The notes beneath the pieces were generated by a model. That model did not search any database and was not told the origin of the DNA. It saw nothing but the letters and a program-made list of their open reading frames with translations. A stretch of 64,000 bases of DNA from Nostoc sp. NMS9 (GTDB lineage: Bacteria > Cyanobacteriota > Cyanobacteriia > Cyanobacteriales > Nostocaceae): contig NZ_JABXKL010000108.1 of NCBI RefSeq assembly GCF_017114995.1, positions 62,001 to 126,000 of the forward strand, read 5' to 3'. This document shows positions 50,407-58,502 of this stretch, one piece after another (the first letter of the stretch is position 1; the number at the start of each line of letters is the position of its first letter). Made by a program: the position numbers and the translations under genes.

Positions 50407-50925
50407 ATGCCTCAAGTAATACCGGGACGATTTACAGCCGAGATTAATGAACCTTTTGTTGTGTTTCTGATTGGGATGCGAATTAATAAATTATTCGCTT
50501 TTTCCAAATGGATTCCCACAGCTATGGCAATGTCACCCATGCTACAAAGCCTGAATCAGAATCCCGAAAAAGGGTTTTTAGGAGGAGAAAGGTTTATCTA
50601 TCCGCGAGGGGTAGGACTGATTCAATACTGGCGATCGTTCGACGATTTAGAGCGTTTTGCTAGAAATCCAGCCGATGCACATTTAAAAGCTTGGCAAAGG
50701 TTTAATCAAGCCATTGGTGCTGATGGCAGTGTCGGCATTTGGCACGAAACCTATTTAATTGAACCGGGAAGATATGAGGCGGTTTACGGAAATATGCCTG
50801 TCTTTGGATTAGCTGCTGCAACTAAGCATGTCCCAGCTATGGGGCGGAAGGAAACAGCACGCCGTCGCCTGGGAGGTGACGGCGAACCAGCTGTACCATC
50901 ACCAGCAATACAGCCTCCTAACTGA
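50407..50925 (+). CDS. DUF4188 domain-containing protein (monooxygenase-like fold)
   Basis: 172 residues. It begins MPQVIPGRFTAEINEPFVVF and contains GMRINKLFAFSKWIP, QYWRSFDDLERFARNP and IWHETYLIEPGRYEAVYGNM, the layout of the DUF4188 family, related to dimeric alpha/beta-barrel heme or monooxygenase-like proteins. AAGGAG lies 7 bases before the ATG. It is divergent from padR and shares an operator region with it, so it is very likely the regulated target. Substrate unknown. Confidence 0.8.
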   Translation: MPQVIPGRFTAEINEPFVVFLIGMRINKLFAFSKWIPTAMAMSPMLQSLNQNPEKGFLGGERFIYPRGVGLIQYWRSFDDLERFARNPADAHLKAWQRFNQAIGADGSVGIWHETYLIEPGRYEAVYGNMPVFGLAAATKHVPAMGRKETARRRLGGDGEPAVPSPAIQPPN

Positions 50926-50966
50926 TAACTGAGCATAGATGCTCTTAATTGTCGAGGTTGATGAAT

Positions 50967-52061
50967 CTAAGACAATGCCGCTGCGGGAGTTAAACCTAGT
51001 TTAGATAACAGGCGGTCAATGTCAAAATGCTCAGACATCAGCTGGCGAATGAACTGAACCTTAATCGGCTCATGGAGGCGGACTTGCCCGAAAGTGCGGT
51101 CAACAATTTCTACAGTGGTGAGGGTGTCTAAGTCAACAGATAAAATGGGGATTTCTAGTTCTTCAGCGCGACTGAGAATGAACGGTGGGGGCGGTAGTTG
51201 TCCTGTGAGAATTAAACATTGGGTAGAAGTTTCTAAAGCCGCTTGCTGAATTTCCACCCGATCGCCTCCTGTCACCACTGCCATATTCCGGCGTTTGCGG
51301 AAATATTTTACAGCTGAATTGACATTCATTGCTCCAATTGCCAGACTTTCTACTAACAAATCCATGCGATCGTTGCGGCAGAGAACATCAGCCTTTAACT
51401 GCTTGACTAGTTCGCCAACACTGACGCTGCGAAGCAAATCGCTATTCGGCAGCATTGCTAACACTGGAATCCCCTGCTGTTCCAAAAATGGGCGCAAAAG
51501 AGTATCAACAGCTTCTAGTTGAGTGACAGGAATATCATTGATTACAACTCCAATCAAGCGATCGCCCACACGCTGTTTTGCAGCCAATAGCGCCTCAACC
51601 GAAAGCAACGATTTATAGCGGGCTACTAACAGCACACCAGCATCCAATACTTCAGCCATTTGCAGTAAAGACAAGTCAAACAAATTGCCTTCGGACAAAT
51701 CACCAGGCCCCTCCAATAACACCAAATCTCCTTGAGACTTATGTAAATATTGCTGTATTAGGGACTGCTGATAATCGGTTTTGTCTTCCCCCTGCAAGCG
51801 CTTTTGCACATTTGGTTCATCCAAAGCCAGCATTGTAGGTGCAACGCGGTTTTCCGGCAAATTGAGGCTAAGAGCGATGAACTGGACATCTTCCTCAATT
51901 ACGGTTCCACTAGACGAATTGAAAGACGTACCGAGTGGTTTACCGTAGGTAATATCCAGACCTTTTTGCTGTAGCTGATGAGACAAACCCAGAACAGTTG
52001 CAGATTTACCGCTGTAATTCTCGGTCGATCCAATCAGCAAATATTTAGGGGATTTTGGCAC
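50967..52061 (-). CDS. BioD-like/DRTGG domain protein (phosphotransacetylase family)
   Basis: 364 residues. The N-terminal about 210 residues form a P-loop dethiobiotin-synthetase-like domain (LIGSTENYSGKSATVLGLSH; VLLEGPGDLSEGNLFDLSLL), and residues about 215-330 a DRTGG domain (MNVNSAVKYFRKRRNMAVVT; CLILTGQLPPPPFILSRAEE), the arrangement of the N-terminal part of long bacterial phosphotransacetylases but without the catalytic PTA domain. A regulatory or nucleotide-sensing role is probable; the reaction is unknown. Monocistronic. Confidence 0.82.
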   Translation of the reverse strand: MPKSPKYLLIGSTENYSGKSATVLGLSHQLQQKGLDITYGKPLGTSFNSSSGTVIEEDVQFIALSLNLPENRVAPTMLALDEPNVQKRLQGEDKTDYQQSLIQQYLHKSQGDLVLLEGPGDLSEGNLFDLSLLQMAEVLDAGVLLVARYKSLLSVEALLAAKQRVGDRLIGVVINDIPVTQLEAVDTLLRPFLEQQGIPVLAMLPNSDLLRSVSVGELVKQLKADVLCRNDRMDLLVESLAIGAMNVNSAVKYFRKRRNMAVVTGGDRVEIQQAALETSTQCLILTGQLPPPPFILSRAEELEIPILSVDLDTLTTVEIVDRTFGQVRLHEPIKVQFIRQLMSEHFDIDRLLSKLGLTPAAALS

Positions 52062-52276
52062 ACATGCACTCCTAATTTCAAAAGTCAGAAGAACCCAGCT
52101 AGGTGTTTCCTAATTCTAGTTCCTTCTGGCAAAAGCCTCTCGCTCTCACAAATTAAGGTTTCCCAGAATTACCTTCTGATTGAACAAGCAAGGGTAAGGA
52201 TGAAAGCTTCTCTTCGGCAAGATCGAGTTTTGAAAAACTGTATAAAGACTTGGGGTTGGGAAAGCGAAAATGCTAA

Positions 52277-53350
52277 CTAGTCCACTTTCCCTGTCCATAA
52301 TTCAGAGCATTCCAAGTCCAAGAAAGCTGTTATGGATTTTTGCAATTGCCAAAACCATAGCCATTTCATCCGTTGGCGGTCTTCTGCTAAAACGCACCAC
52401 TCTGTAGCAACGTAAAGACTTTGAACTGCGGTAAGTTTATAATCGTTGACCAATTGCTCCCAATCATAGCCAAAAACACCATTGCTGATGAGATTTGCAT
52501 GATATTCACGCAAAATTGGAATTTCCCATTGCCTACGTAAATCAGTCTCCCACCAATGCACCATCATATACGCAAGATCGCTTACTCCTAGCCAGGTAGT
52601 TAAAGACCAATCAAACGGTTGGCGATCGATGAGATAGGTTTTGCCGTTTCCATTTAGGGGAGACAGGACATTACCAGGGTTAAGATCACCATGAATTAGC
52701 GTAAAGCCAGATGGGTTTTTTGTACGCTCAATCATCTTGTGAGGATGATTTTCAAATACATCCATTAACAATGACTTCCATGAATCATCAATTTCGGTCT
52801 TAATCTCCTCTAACATTGGTAATAATCCAGGTTGAACGTGAGCTACATATCGCTCAATTTCTGTCTGGCTAGTAATATTACTGTCAATAACTCGTAATTT
52901 TTCAACACCCCACCAATGAGCGTGTAATGTGGCTAATGCTTTAGCAACTGCACAACCATAGGCAAGTGTCGGCTGAATTCGTCGGTTGTCACAATGGCTT
53001 ATAGATAAGTCTTCTAAAAGAAGGTGATAACGACGAGGATTTTCTGCATATCTTGCATGGTAGCAAGTAGGTATAGGTCGATTTGCTAGCTCAATGTAAT
53101 CCCGTATATAGTAATTGACTTCAGATTCACCGAAAATGTCATTGTTATCTGCGCAAATTTTCAGCAGCAGGGATGCTGGTAATGTACCTGTTGTTTCTGA
53201 TTGATACTGAAGCTGAATTTTAGTAATCTGAGAATTACTACTATTTAAGGCTTCAATAGCAAAATTTTGGATAGAGTCAGTGGCGAGTGCTGAATTGAGC
53301 CAGTCAAGGTTAATTTGATTAATATTAGTAATGACTTTATCTGTATGCAT
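52277..53350 (-). CDS. Aminoglycoside-phosphotransferase/EcKinase-like phosphotransferase
   Basis: 357 residues. The kinase-like catalytic loop LIHGDLNPGNVL (His, Asp, Asn) and the metal-binding DRQPFDWS are clear; LLLEDLSISHCDNRR and GCAVAKALATLHAHWW are typical of the DUF1679/EcKinase and choline-kinase-like group. It would phosphorylate a small hydroxylated or aminated compound with ATP. No transporter or pathway gene lies beside it. The gene is followed by about 215 bp, then the BioD-like gene. Confidence 0.82.
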   Translation of the reverse strand: MHTDKVITNINQINLDWLNSALATDSIQNFAIEALNSSNSQITKIQLQYQSETTGTLPASLLLKICADNNDIFGESEVNYYIRDYIELANRPIPTCYHARYAENPRRYHLLLEDLSISHCDNRRIQPTLAYGCAVAKALATLHAHWWGVEKLRVIDSNITSQTEIERYVAHVQPGLLPMLEEIKTEIDDSWKSLLMDVFENHPHKMIERTKNPSGFTLIHGDLNPGNVLSPLNGNGKTYLIDRQPFDWSLTTWLGVSDLAYMMVHWWETDLRRQWEIPILREYHANLISNGVFGYDWEQLVNDYKLTAVQSLYVATEWCVLAEDRQRMKWLWFWQLQKSITAFLDLECSELWTGKVD

Positions 53351-53809
53351 TTGTGTTTATCTATGGTTTGATTTACATCAAGCATAAATTCAGGAGCTTC
53401 TAATTTCCTGAGATTACTGTAGAATGTGGATTGTAATTTTCAGATTTAACTATTTAATCATATAAATAACGTATAGCAATTTTAAATAATTCGTGAAAAT
53501 CTCTCTTGATTCTCTCGGCGTCTGGAGCGATCGCCTACGGCAAGCCACTCTGTGTTTACGTTATAAAAAATTATTTCTCATAAGTTAGATAGGATTACTA
53601 TACCAAAAGCAGATGCGATCGCAGCTAATTTTGACAATTTTAAAAAGTATTTAATTACATCTAAAATAACCTGGTGATTGAAAATAAAAATAGCGTAGTT
53701 GCAGAAGCAAGCTACGCCCATTATGTATGATGACTTAGCAAGATCAAGTGCTGCGATCGCCTACAGTCCACCGTAGGCGATCGCAGATGAAAAGCCTTCA
53801 TAACTTTTT
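53351..53809. other. Intergenic region with HIP1 sites and a gene relic
   Basis: About 460 bp. It has several GCGATCGC octamers (near 53527, 53616, 53756, 53777), a repeat reading ACGGCAAGCCACTCTG, and the decayed fragment of the hydroxylase gene at 53615-53706. No intact gene was seen. Confidence 0.55.
53615..53706 (-). pseudogene. Internally deleted copy of the fatty-acid-hydroxylase gene region
   Basis: Two blocks match the 61-kb locus in the same order: GCGATCGCAGCTAATTTTGAC with AATTTTAAAAAGTATTT (53615-53652, against 60991-61028) and CATCTAAAATAACCTGG to AGCGTAGTTGCAGAAG (53658-53706, against 61368-61416). The 340 bp lying between them at 61029-61367 are absent here. It is thus a partial copy of the hydroxylase gene 3' half and its terminator. 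Confidence 0.65.
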
Positions 53810-54187
53810 TCAAAAACCCAACACTTGCATTGATTTTTCAAGTACTTCTTTGGGGCGAAATGGTTTAGTTAGATATAAGTCTGCACCAACTTCAATTCCT
53901 TTTTGTTTATCAAATTCCTGTCCCTTGGCTGTCAAGATTACAATGTAGATGTCAGTCATTTGCAGGTCGTGTTTAACAATGTGGCAGACTTGCAGACCAT
54001 TCATTTTCGGCATCATCACATCAAGAAAAACTAGATTTGGTTTTTCAGTTTTAATAGTTTCGAGAGCTTCTTCTCCATTTCTAGCAGTTAGAAGTTCAAC
54101 ACCTTCATCTTCTAATGCTTCTAAGGCTTGTTCCATCAAAATCAATATATTGGGTTCATCGTCAACAATTAAAATTTTCTGGGTCAT
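53810..54187 (-). CDS. Single-domain response regulator
   Basis: 125 residues from ATG 54187 (MTQKILIVDDEPNIL). A complete receiver domain: acidic pair DDE near residue 10, phospho-acceptor Asp in LVFLDVMMP near 55, ILTAKG (Thr) and LTKPFRP (Lys). No output domain. A longer open frame up to 54358 translates a GGGGATT tandem repeat and is rejected. It follows the seven-PAS hybrid kinase on the same strand, so it is likely its phosphotransfer partner. Confidence 0.92.
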   Translation of the reverse strand: MTQKILIVDDEPNILILMEQALEALEDEGVELLTARNGEEALETIKTEKPNLVFLDVMMPKMNGLQVCHIVKHDLQMTDIYIVILTAKGQEFDKQKGIEVGADLYLTKPFRPKEVLEKSMQVLGF

Positions 54188-54188
54188 A

Positions 54189-54258
54189 GGGATTGGGGAT
54201 TGGGGATTGGGGATTGGGGATTGGGGATTGGGAATTGGGAATCGGGCATTGGGCATTG
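54189..54258. repeat. Heptanucleotide tandem repeat (GGGGATT)n
   Basis: About six copies of GGGGATT followed by degenerate GGGAATT, GGGAATC and GGGCATT units, directly before the response regulator start codon. It lies in the 171-bp gap between the hybrid kinase and the receiver gene, and could affect their spacing or transcript structure. Confidence 0.85.
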
Positions 54259-54358
54259 CAAACAGGCAGAGGGGCGGGGGGCGGAGGGGAAAACTCTGCT
54301 CCCTTGCTCCCTGCTCCTCTGCTCTCTTGCTTCTTCCCCAGTCCCCAATCCCTAGCAA

Positions 54359-57300
54359 TTACTGTTCAGACAGCATAATAAAAAATACATTTTCCAACTC
54401 CTTCTCAAAGCGTAGAGTTTTCACCAAATCGGCTTCTTGAGAGAAGATAGAATCGATGATGATCATGTCAGGTTTGGCTAACAGGGCTTTATAAATGCAT
54501 TCTTGGGGATCAGAAGCTTCAATCACGCTGTATCCCTGAGTTTGCAGTACATCTGATAGGGTTTTTAAGGCTGATGCATTTTTATCTACAACCAATACCT
54601 TTTTACTAGAAGTGCCTTGGTAAAGCAGTGAGCCAATTTCGTTGAGGAGTTTTTCTGTGTCAATGGGCTTGGTGAGATAGCGATCGATGCCAATGTGGTA
54701 GCCCCGTTCTTTGTTTTCAATAATCGACAGAATGATAATCGGAATGTCTGCGGTTTGAGGATCGTTTTTGAGAACGGCTGCCACATCGAAGCCGTTGATT
54801 TGGGGCATCATCACGTCCAAGAGAATCAGATCGGGACGGGCTGTTTTGATTTGATGAATTGCATCCATACCATCTTTTCCTTCGCGAACATTGTAGCCTT
54901 CGTTTTCCAATTGTTGGCGGAGCAATTCCCGAATGTTAGCGTCATCATCTACAACCAAAATGGTTTTACGGTTTTGGTTCAGCACAGCATTTTTGGTGAT
55001 GACGTGTTCTTTGAGTTGTTTGACTAGCGTATCCAAATTCAGATTAGCAGTATTTTTTTGATCGCTGGTGTAGGTAGGAATGATGAACGAGAATATACTG
55101 CCTTTACCTGGTTCACTCTCAACCCAAATTCTACCGCCATGATGATCGACGATTTGTTTACAGATGGGCAGTCCTAACCCTGTGCCTTTGGGTTTGTCGG
55201 TGAGGGTGTCGCCAACTTGGCGGAATTTCTCGAATACTTTCGGCTGGTCTTCAGGTGCAATCCCAATGCCTGTGTCAATGACGCTGATGCAAACACCGTC
55301 GTTTTCTTGTTTGACACGGCAGGTGACACAGCCAGATTCGGTAAACTTAACGGCATTAGAAATTAGGTTGATTAAAACTTGCAGCAAACGGTTGCGATCG
55401 CCTACTATCTGAGGCAGTCCAGGTTCAATCTCGCTGACCAACTGCAAGCCGTTGGTTTCAAACAACCCGGCAGTAGAATTGGTTGCCCAATCCAGTAATT
55501 CGCTGGGATCGATCGGCTGCATCTGCCATTCCACCTTACCTGCTTCCATTTTGGCGATGTCCAGGACATCGTTAATCAAAGATGTGAGCCGTTCTGCTTC
55601 CGACACAATAATATTGAGATTGTCAGCCACCCGCTTAATCGTTTTCTGAAGCTTGCGGTCTTCGGTAGAAATCATTGGGAACACATCGGTTTCCAGCTTT
55701 TCTTGAATGATGGACGCAAAACCAAGGACAGAAGTCAGTGGCGTCCGCAGCTCGTGGGAAACTGTTGAGATGAAGTCGGTCTTCATCTGGTCGATTTCCT
55801 TTTCTGCTGTCACATCTCGAATTAGCAGCGCCGAACCGAAGCAGGTAGAGGGTTCTGCATCTGCTGTCTTTTTGAAAATGGCGGTTGCTACTGCTTGACC
55901 AATGCGTTCTTTGGTCAGTGCAACTTCGGCAGAGAACACCTCCCCAGGATGGGACTGAGTTCGTGCAACCAGGTCTGCTAAACCAGATATCGGCAATTCT
56001 CGGTAGTGACCGTTGAGGGCGCTAGCTGTCAATCCATACATGGCTAAAAAGGCGGGATTGAAGTGGGTGATTTGTCCTGCGGTGTCTGCCACCAACAAAC
56101 CATCTGCTAAGTTATCTAAAATGGCATTTAATCCCTGTGCTTCTGCTAGGGTATTTTGCAGGGCAGCCGTCCGCTCTTCAACTCTGGCTTCCAGTTCTTG
56201 ATTCAGTTGCCGCAGAGCGATTTCTGCTTGTTTGCGGGCAGTGATGTCAGTATTGATTTCCAGCACCGCGCAAGGTTGACCAGAGATGTCCCGTTGCAAC
56301 GTCCATCGGCTTTGGACGGTAATCAGTTTGCCTTCATGGGTGAGATGTTCCACTTCTCCTTCCCAATTTCCTTGCTCTAATAACTCTGCGACAATTTCTT
56401 CCTTTGGCTTGAGAAAGGTTTTTTTGATAAAAGCTTGAATGCATTGGTCTTTCACTTCCTCACGCATCCAACCGTAGAGCCTTTCGGCACCCTGATTCCA
56501 GTGAGAGATTTTATCGCTCATATCGCGGACGATGATGGCATCGCTGGAATGATTCAACATATCCATCAGACGCTGATTTTCGGCTTCTGCCAGTTTGCGA
56601 TCGTGAATATCGGTGCAAGCGCCAATCCATTCCCGAATACTGCCGTCTTCTTCCAGAACGGGGGCACCACAGACAGAGAAGTAGCGGTATGTGCCATCCT
56701 TGCCACGCAGCCGATATTCGGTTTGGTAGATACCTCGGTTTGCCACAGCAGCATTCCAAGCTTCTGTGGAACTGGCACGGTCATGGGAGTGAATCGGATC
56801 TAGCCAGCCCCAACCCTCAACTTCAGCTTCGCTCTGCCCCGTATACTCAATCCAGGTGAGCATTTCCCTGCTTATTCCCAGTCCTTCCGGGGTAGCTCCC
56901 CAGATGATCTGTGAAGTAGCAGTTACTAACGACCGATATCGTTCTTTAAGACGCTGATTTTCGGCTTCTGCCAGTTTGCGATCGTGGATATCGGTGCAGG
57001 TGCCAATCCATTCTCGAACGCTACCGTCTGCTTCTAGGATGGGGGTGCCACAGACAAAAAAGTAGCGGTATGTGCCATCCTTGCCACGCAGCCGATATTC
57101 GGTTTGAAAGAGACTCTGATTCGCCACAGCAGCACTCCAGGCTTGGGCTGTGCGGGTACGGTCATCAGGATAAATCGGATCGAGCCAGCCTAAATCCTCG
57201 ATTTCATCTGCACTCTGACCTGTATACGCTAACCAGGTAAGCATTTCACTGCTTACCGCCAGTCCTTCAGGTGTAGTCACCCAGACAATTTGTGAGCTGG

Positions 57301-58489
57301 CAGTCACCAAAGAGCGAAACCGTTCTTCGCTCTGTTGCAGAGTTTGTTCTGCTAACCTGCGATCGTGAATATCGGTGCAGGTGCCAATCCACTCGCGGAT
57401 GCTGCCATCTGCTTCCAAAACAGGAGTTGCATTGCCAAAAAAGTAGCGATAAGTGCCGTCTTTGGCACGAATCCGATATTCAAGTTGATAAAGACTCCGG
57501 TTCGCCACAGCAGCACTCCAAACTTTAGCACTCTCGGCGCGGTCATCGGGATGCATGACATCTAACCAGCCCCAGCCCATCATTTCGGCTTCACTTTGAC
57601 CTGTATATGCTTCCCAACCGACTATTTCAGAGTTTACCATTCCTTCTGGCGATGCCGTCCAGACCATTTGTGAAGTGGCAGTTACTAAAGAGCGATATCG
57701 TTCTTTAAGACGCTGATTTTCAGCTTCTGCTAGCTTGCGATCGTGAATATCAGTGCAGGTGCCAATCCACTCCCGAACGTTGCCATCTTCTTCTAGGACA
57801 GGGGCACCCCAGACCCAAAAGTAGCGATAGTTGCCATCCTTGCCACGAATTCGGTATTCAATTTGATACATATTCTGGTTTGCCACAGCAGCACTCCAGA
57901 CTTCTCCAGTGTAGGCGCGATCGTCAGGATGAACGGCATCAATCCAGCCCCCATTTTCCGCTTCAGCTAGACTTTGACCTGTATAAGCTATCCAGCTTGC
58001 CAGTTCAAAGCAAATTCCATCTGGTGTGCTTACCCAGACAATTTGTGCAGTAGCTGTCACCAAAGAGCGGTATCGGGCTTCACTCTGTTTCAGGATTTGT
58101 TCAGTATGTTGACGTTCCTGCTGAACGCGTCGAAGGTCGCTGATGTCCTCCACACTACACCAGATCAGTTGCTCTCCATCTTTCTCAATCATCAGTCCAG
58201 ATAACCTTACCGGAATTAGATGCCCGCCTTTGTGGATGTACTCCTTCTCATAAGGCCCATAGCGACCAGTTCGTTCCAAGTCTTTTAGGCAAGATTGCTC
58301 CATAGCAGCATATTTTTCTGGGGTAATCTGCCAGTAGCTGAGATTCAGGGTTTCTGGAACAGTACGCCCCAAAATGGCAGCATAGGCGGGATTGATGCTA
58401 ATTAGCGTCCCATCTGTTCGGCATAGTGCTAGCCCAACAGGACATTGTTCAAATAGCTGACTATTGTATTCATCAAGTTGGTTAAACAT
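54359..58489 (-). CDS. Hybrid sensor histidine kinase with seven PAS domains
   Basis: 1376 residues, cytoplasmic. PAS1 (about 10-130), then four near-identical 127-residue PAS/PAC units (about 137-645, each opening YRSLVTATSQIVW and ending EWIGTCTDIHDRKLAEAENQ), PAS6 (NHSSDAIIVRDMSDK) and PAS7 (ILDNLADGLLVADTAGQI), HisKA with phospho-acceptor in TVSHELRTPL, HATPase (NLISNAVKFTESG, GTGLGLPI) and receiver REC1 (LLDVMMPQINGFD, LTKPID). A second receiver begins at about 1296 but ends after the fourth strand (FFIMLSEQ), lacking the conserved Lys, so it is truncated. It starts 13 bases after the upstream kinase gene. The ligand is unknown. Confidence 0.92.
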   Translation of the reverse strand: MFNQLDEYNSQLFEQCPVGLALCRTDGTLISINPAYAAILGRTVPETLNLSYWQITPEKYAAMEQSCLKDLERTGRYGPYEKEYIHKGGHLIPVRLSGLMIEKDGEQLIWCSVEDISDLRRVQQERQHTEQILKQSEARYRSLVTATAQIVWVSTPDGICFELASWIAYTGQSLAEAENGGWIDAVHPDDRAYTGEVWSAAVANQNMYQIEYRIRGKDGNYRYFWVWGAPVLEEDGNVREWIGTCTDIHDRKLAEAENQRLKERYRSLVTATSQMVWTASPEGMVNSEIVGWEAYTGQSEAEMMGWGWLDVMHPDDRAESAKVWSAAVANRSLYQLEYRIRAKDGTYRYFFGNATPVLEADGSIREWIGTCTDIHDRRLAEQTLQQSEERFRSLVTASSQIVWVTTPEGLAVSSEMLTWLAYTGQSADEIEDLGWLDPIYPDDRTRTAQAWSAAVANQSLFQTEYRLRGKDGTYRYFFVCGTPILEADGSVREWIGTCTDIHDRKLAEAENQRLKERYRSLVTATSQIIWGATPEGLGISREMLTWIEYTGQSEAEVEGWGWLDPIHSHDRASSTEAWNAAVANRGIYQTEYRLRGKDGTYRYFSVCGAPVLEEDGSIREWIGACTDIHDRKLAEAENQRLMDMLNHSSDAIIVRDMSDKISHWNQGAERLYGWMREEVKDQCIQAFIKKTFLKPKEEIVAELLEQGNWEGEVEHLTHEGKLITVQSRWTLQRDISGQPCAVLEINTDITARKQAEIALRQLNQELEARVEERTAALQNTLAEAQGLNAILDNLADGLLVADTAGQITHFNPAFLAMYGLTASALNGHYRELPISGLADLVARTQSHPGEVFSAEVALTKERIGQAVATAIFKKTADAEPSTCFGSALLIRDVTAEKEIDQMKTDFISTVSHELRTPLTSVLGFASIIQEKLETDVFPMISTEDRKLQKTIKRVADNLNIIVSEAERLTSLINDVLDIAKMEAGKVEWQMQPIDPSELLDWATNSTAGLFETNGLQLVSEIEPGLPQIVGDRNRLLQVLINLISNAVKFTESGCVTCRVKQENDGVCISVIDTGIGIAPEDQPKVFEKFRQVGDTLTDKPKGTGLGLPICKQIVDHHGGRIWVESEPGKGSIFSFIIPTYTSDQKNTANLNLDTLVKQLKEHVITKNAVLNQNRKTILVVDDDANIRELLRQQLENEGYNVREGKDGMDAIHQIKTARPDLILLDVMMPQINGFDVAAVLKNDPQTADIPIIILSIIENKERGYHIGIDRYLTKPIDTEKLLNEIGSLLYQGTSSKKVLVVDKNASALKTLSDVLQTQGYSVIEASDPQECIYKALLAKPDMIIIDSIFSQEADLVKTLRFEKELENVFFIMLSEQ
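56580..57760 (-). repeat. Tandem ~381-bp PAS-coding repeats
   Basis: GATCGTGAATATCGGTGCA or a one-base variant occurs near 56599, 56980, 57361 and 57739, giving periods of about 381, 381 and 378 bp (127 and 126 codons). DNA-level identity implies recent tandem duplication inside the kinase gene. Confidence 0.8.
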
Positions 58490-58502
58490 GATTGAGGTTT
58501 CT

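Noticed and set aside
54188..54358. N-terminal extension of the response regulator
   Set aside because: It translates the GGGGATT tandem repeat (PNPQSPI units); receiver domains start at MTQKILIVDD.
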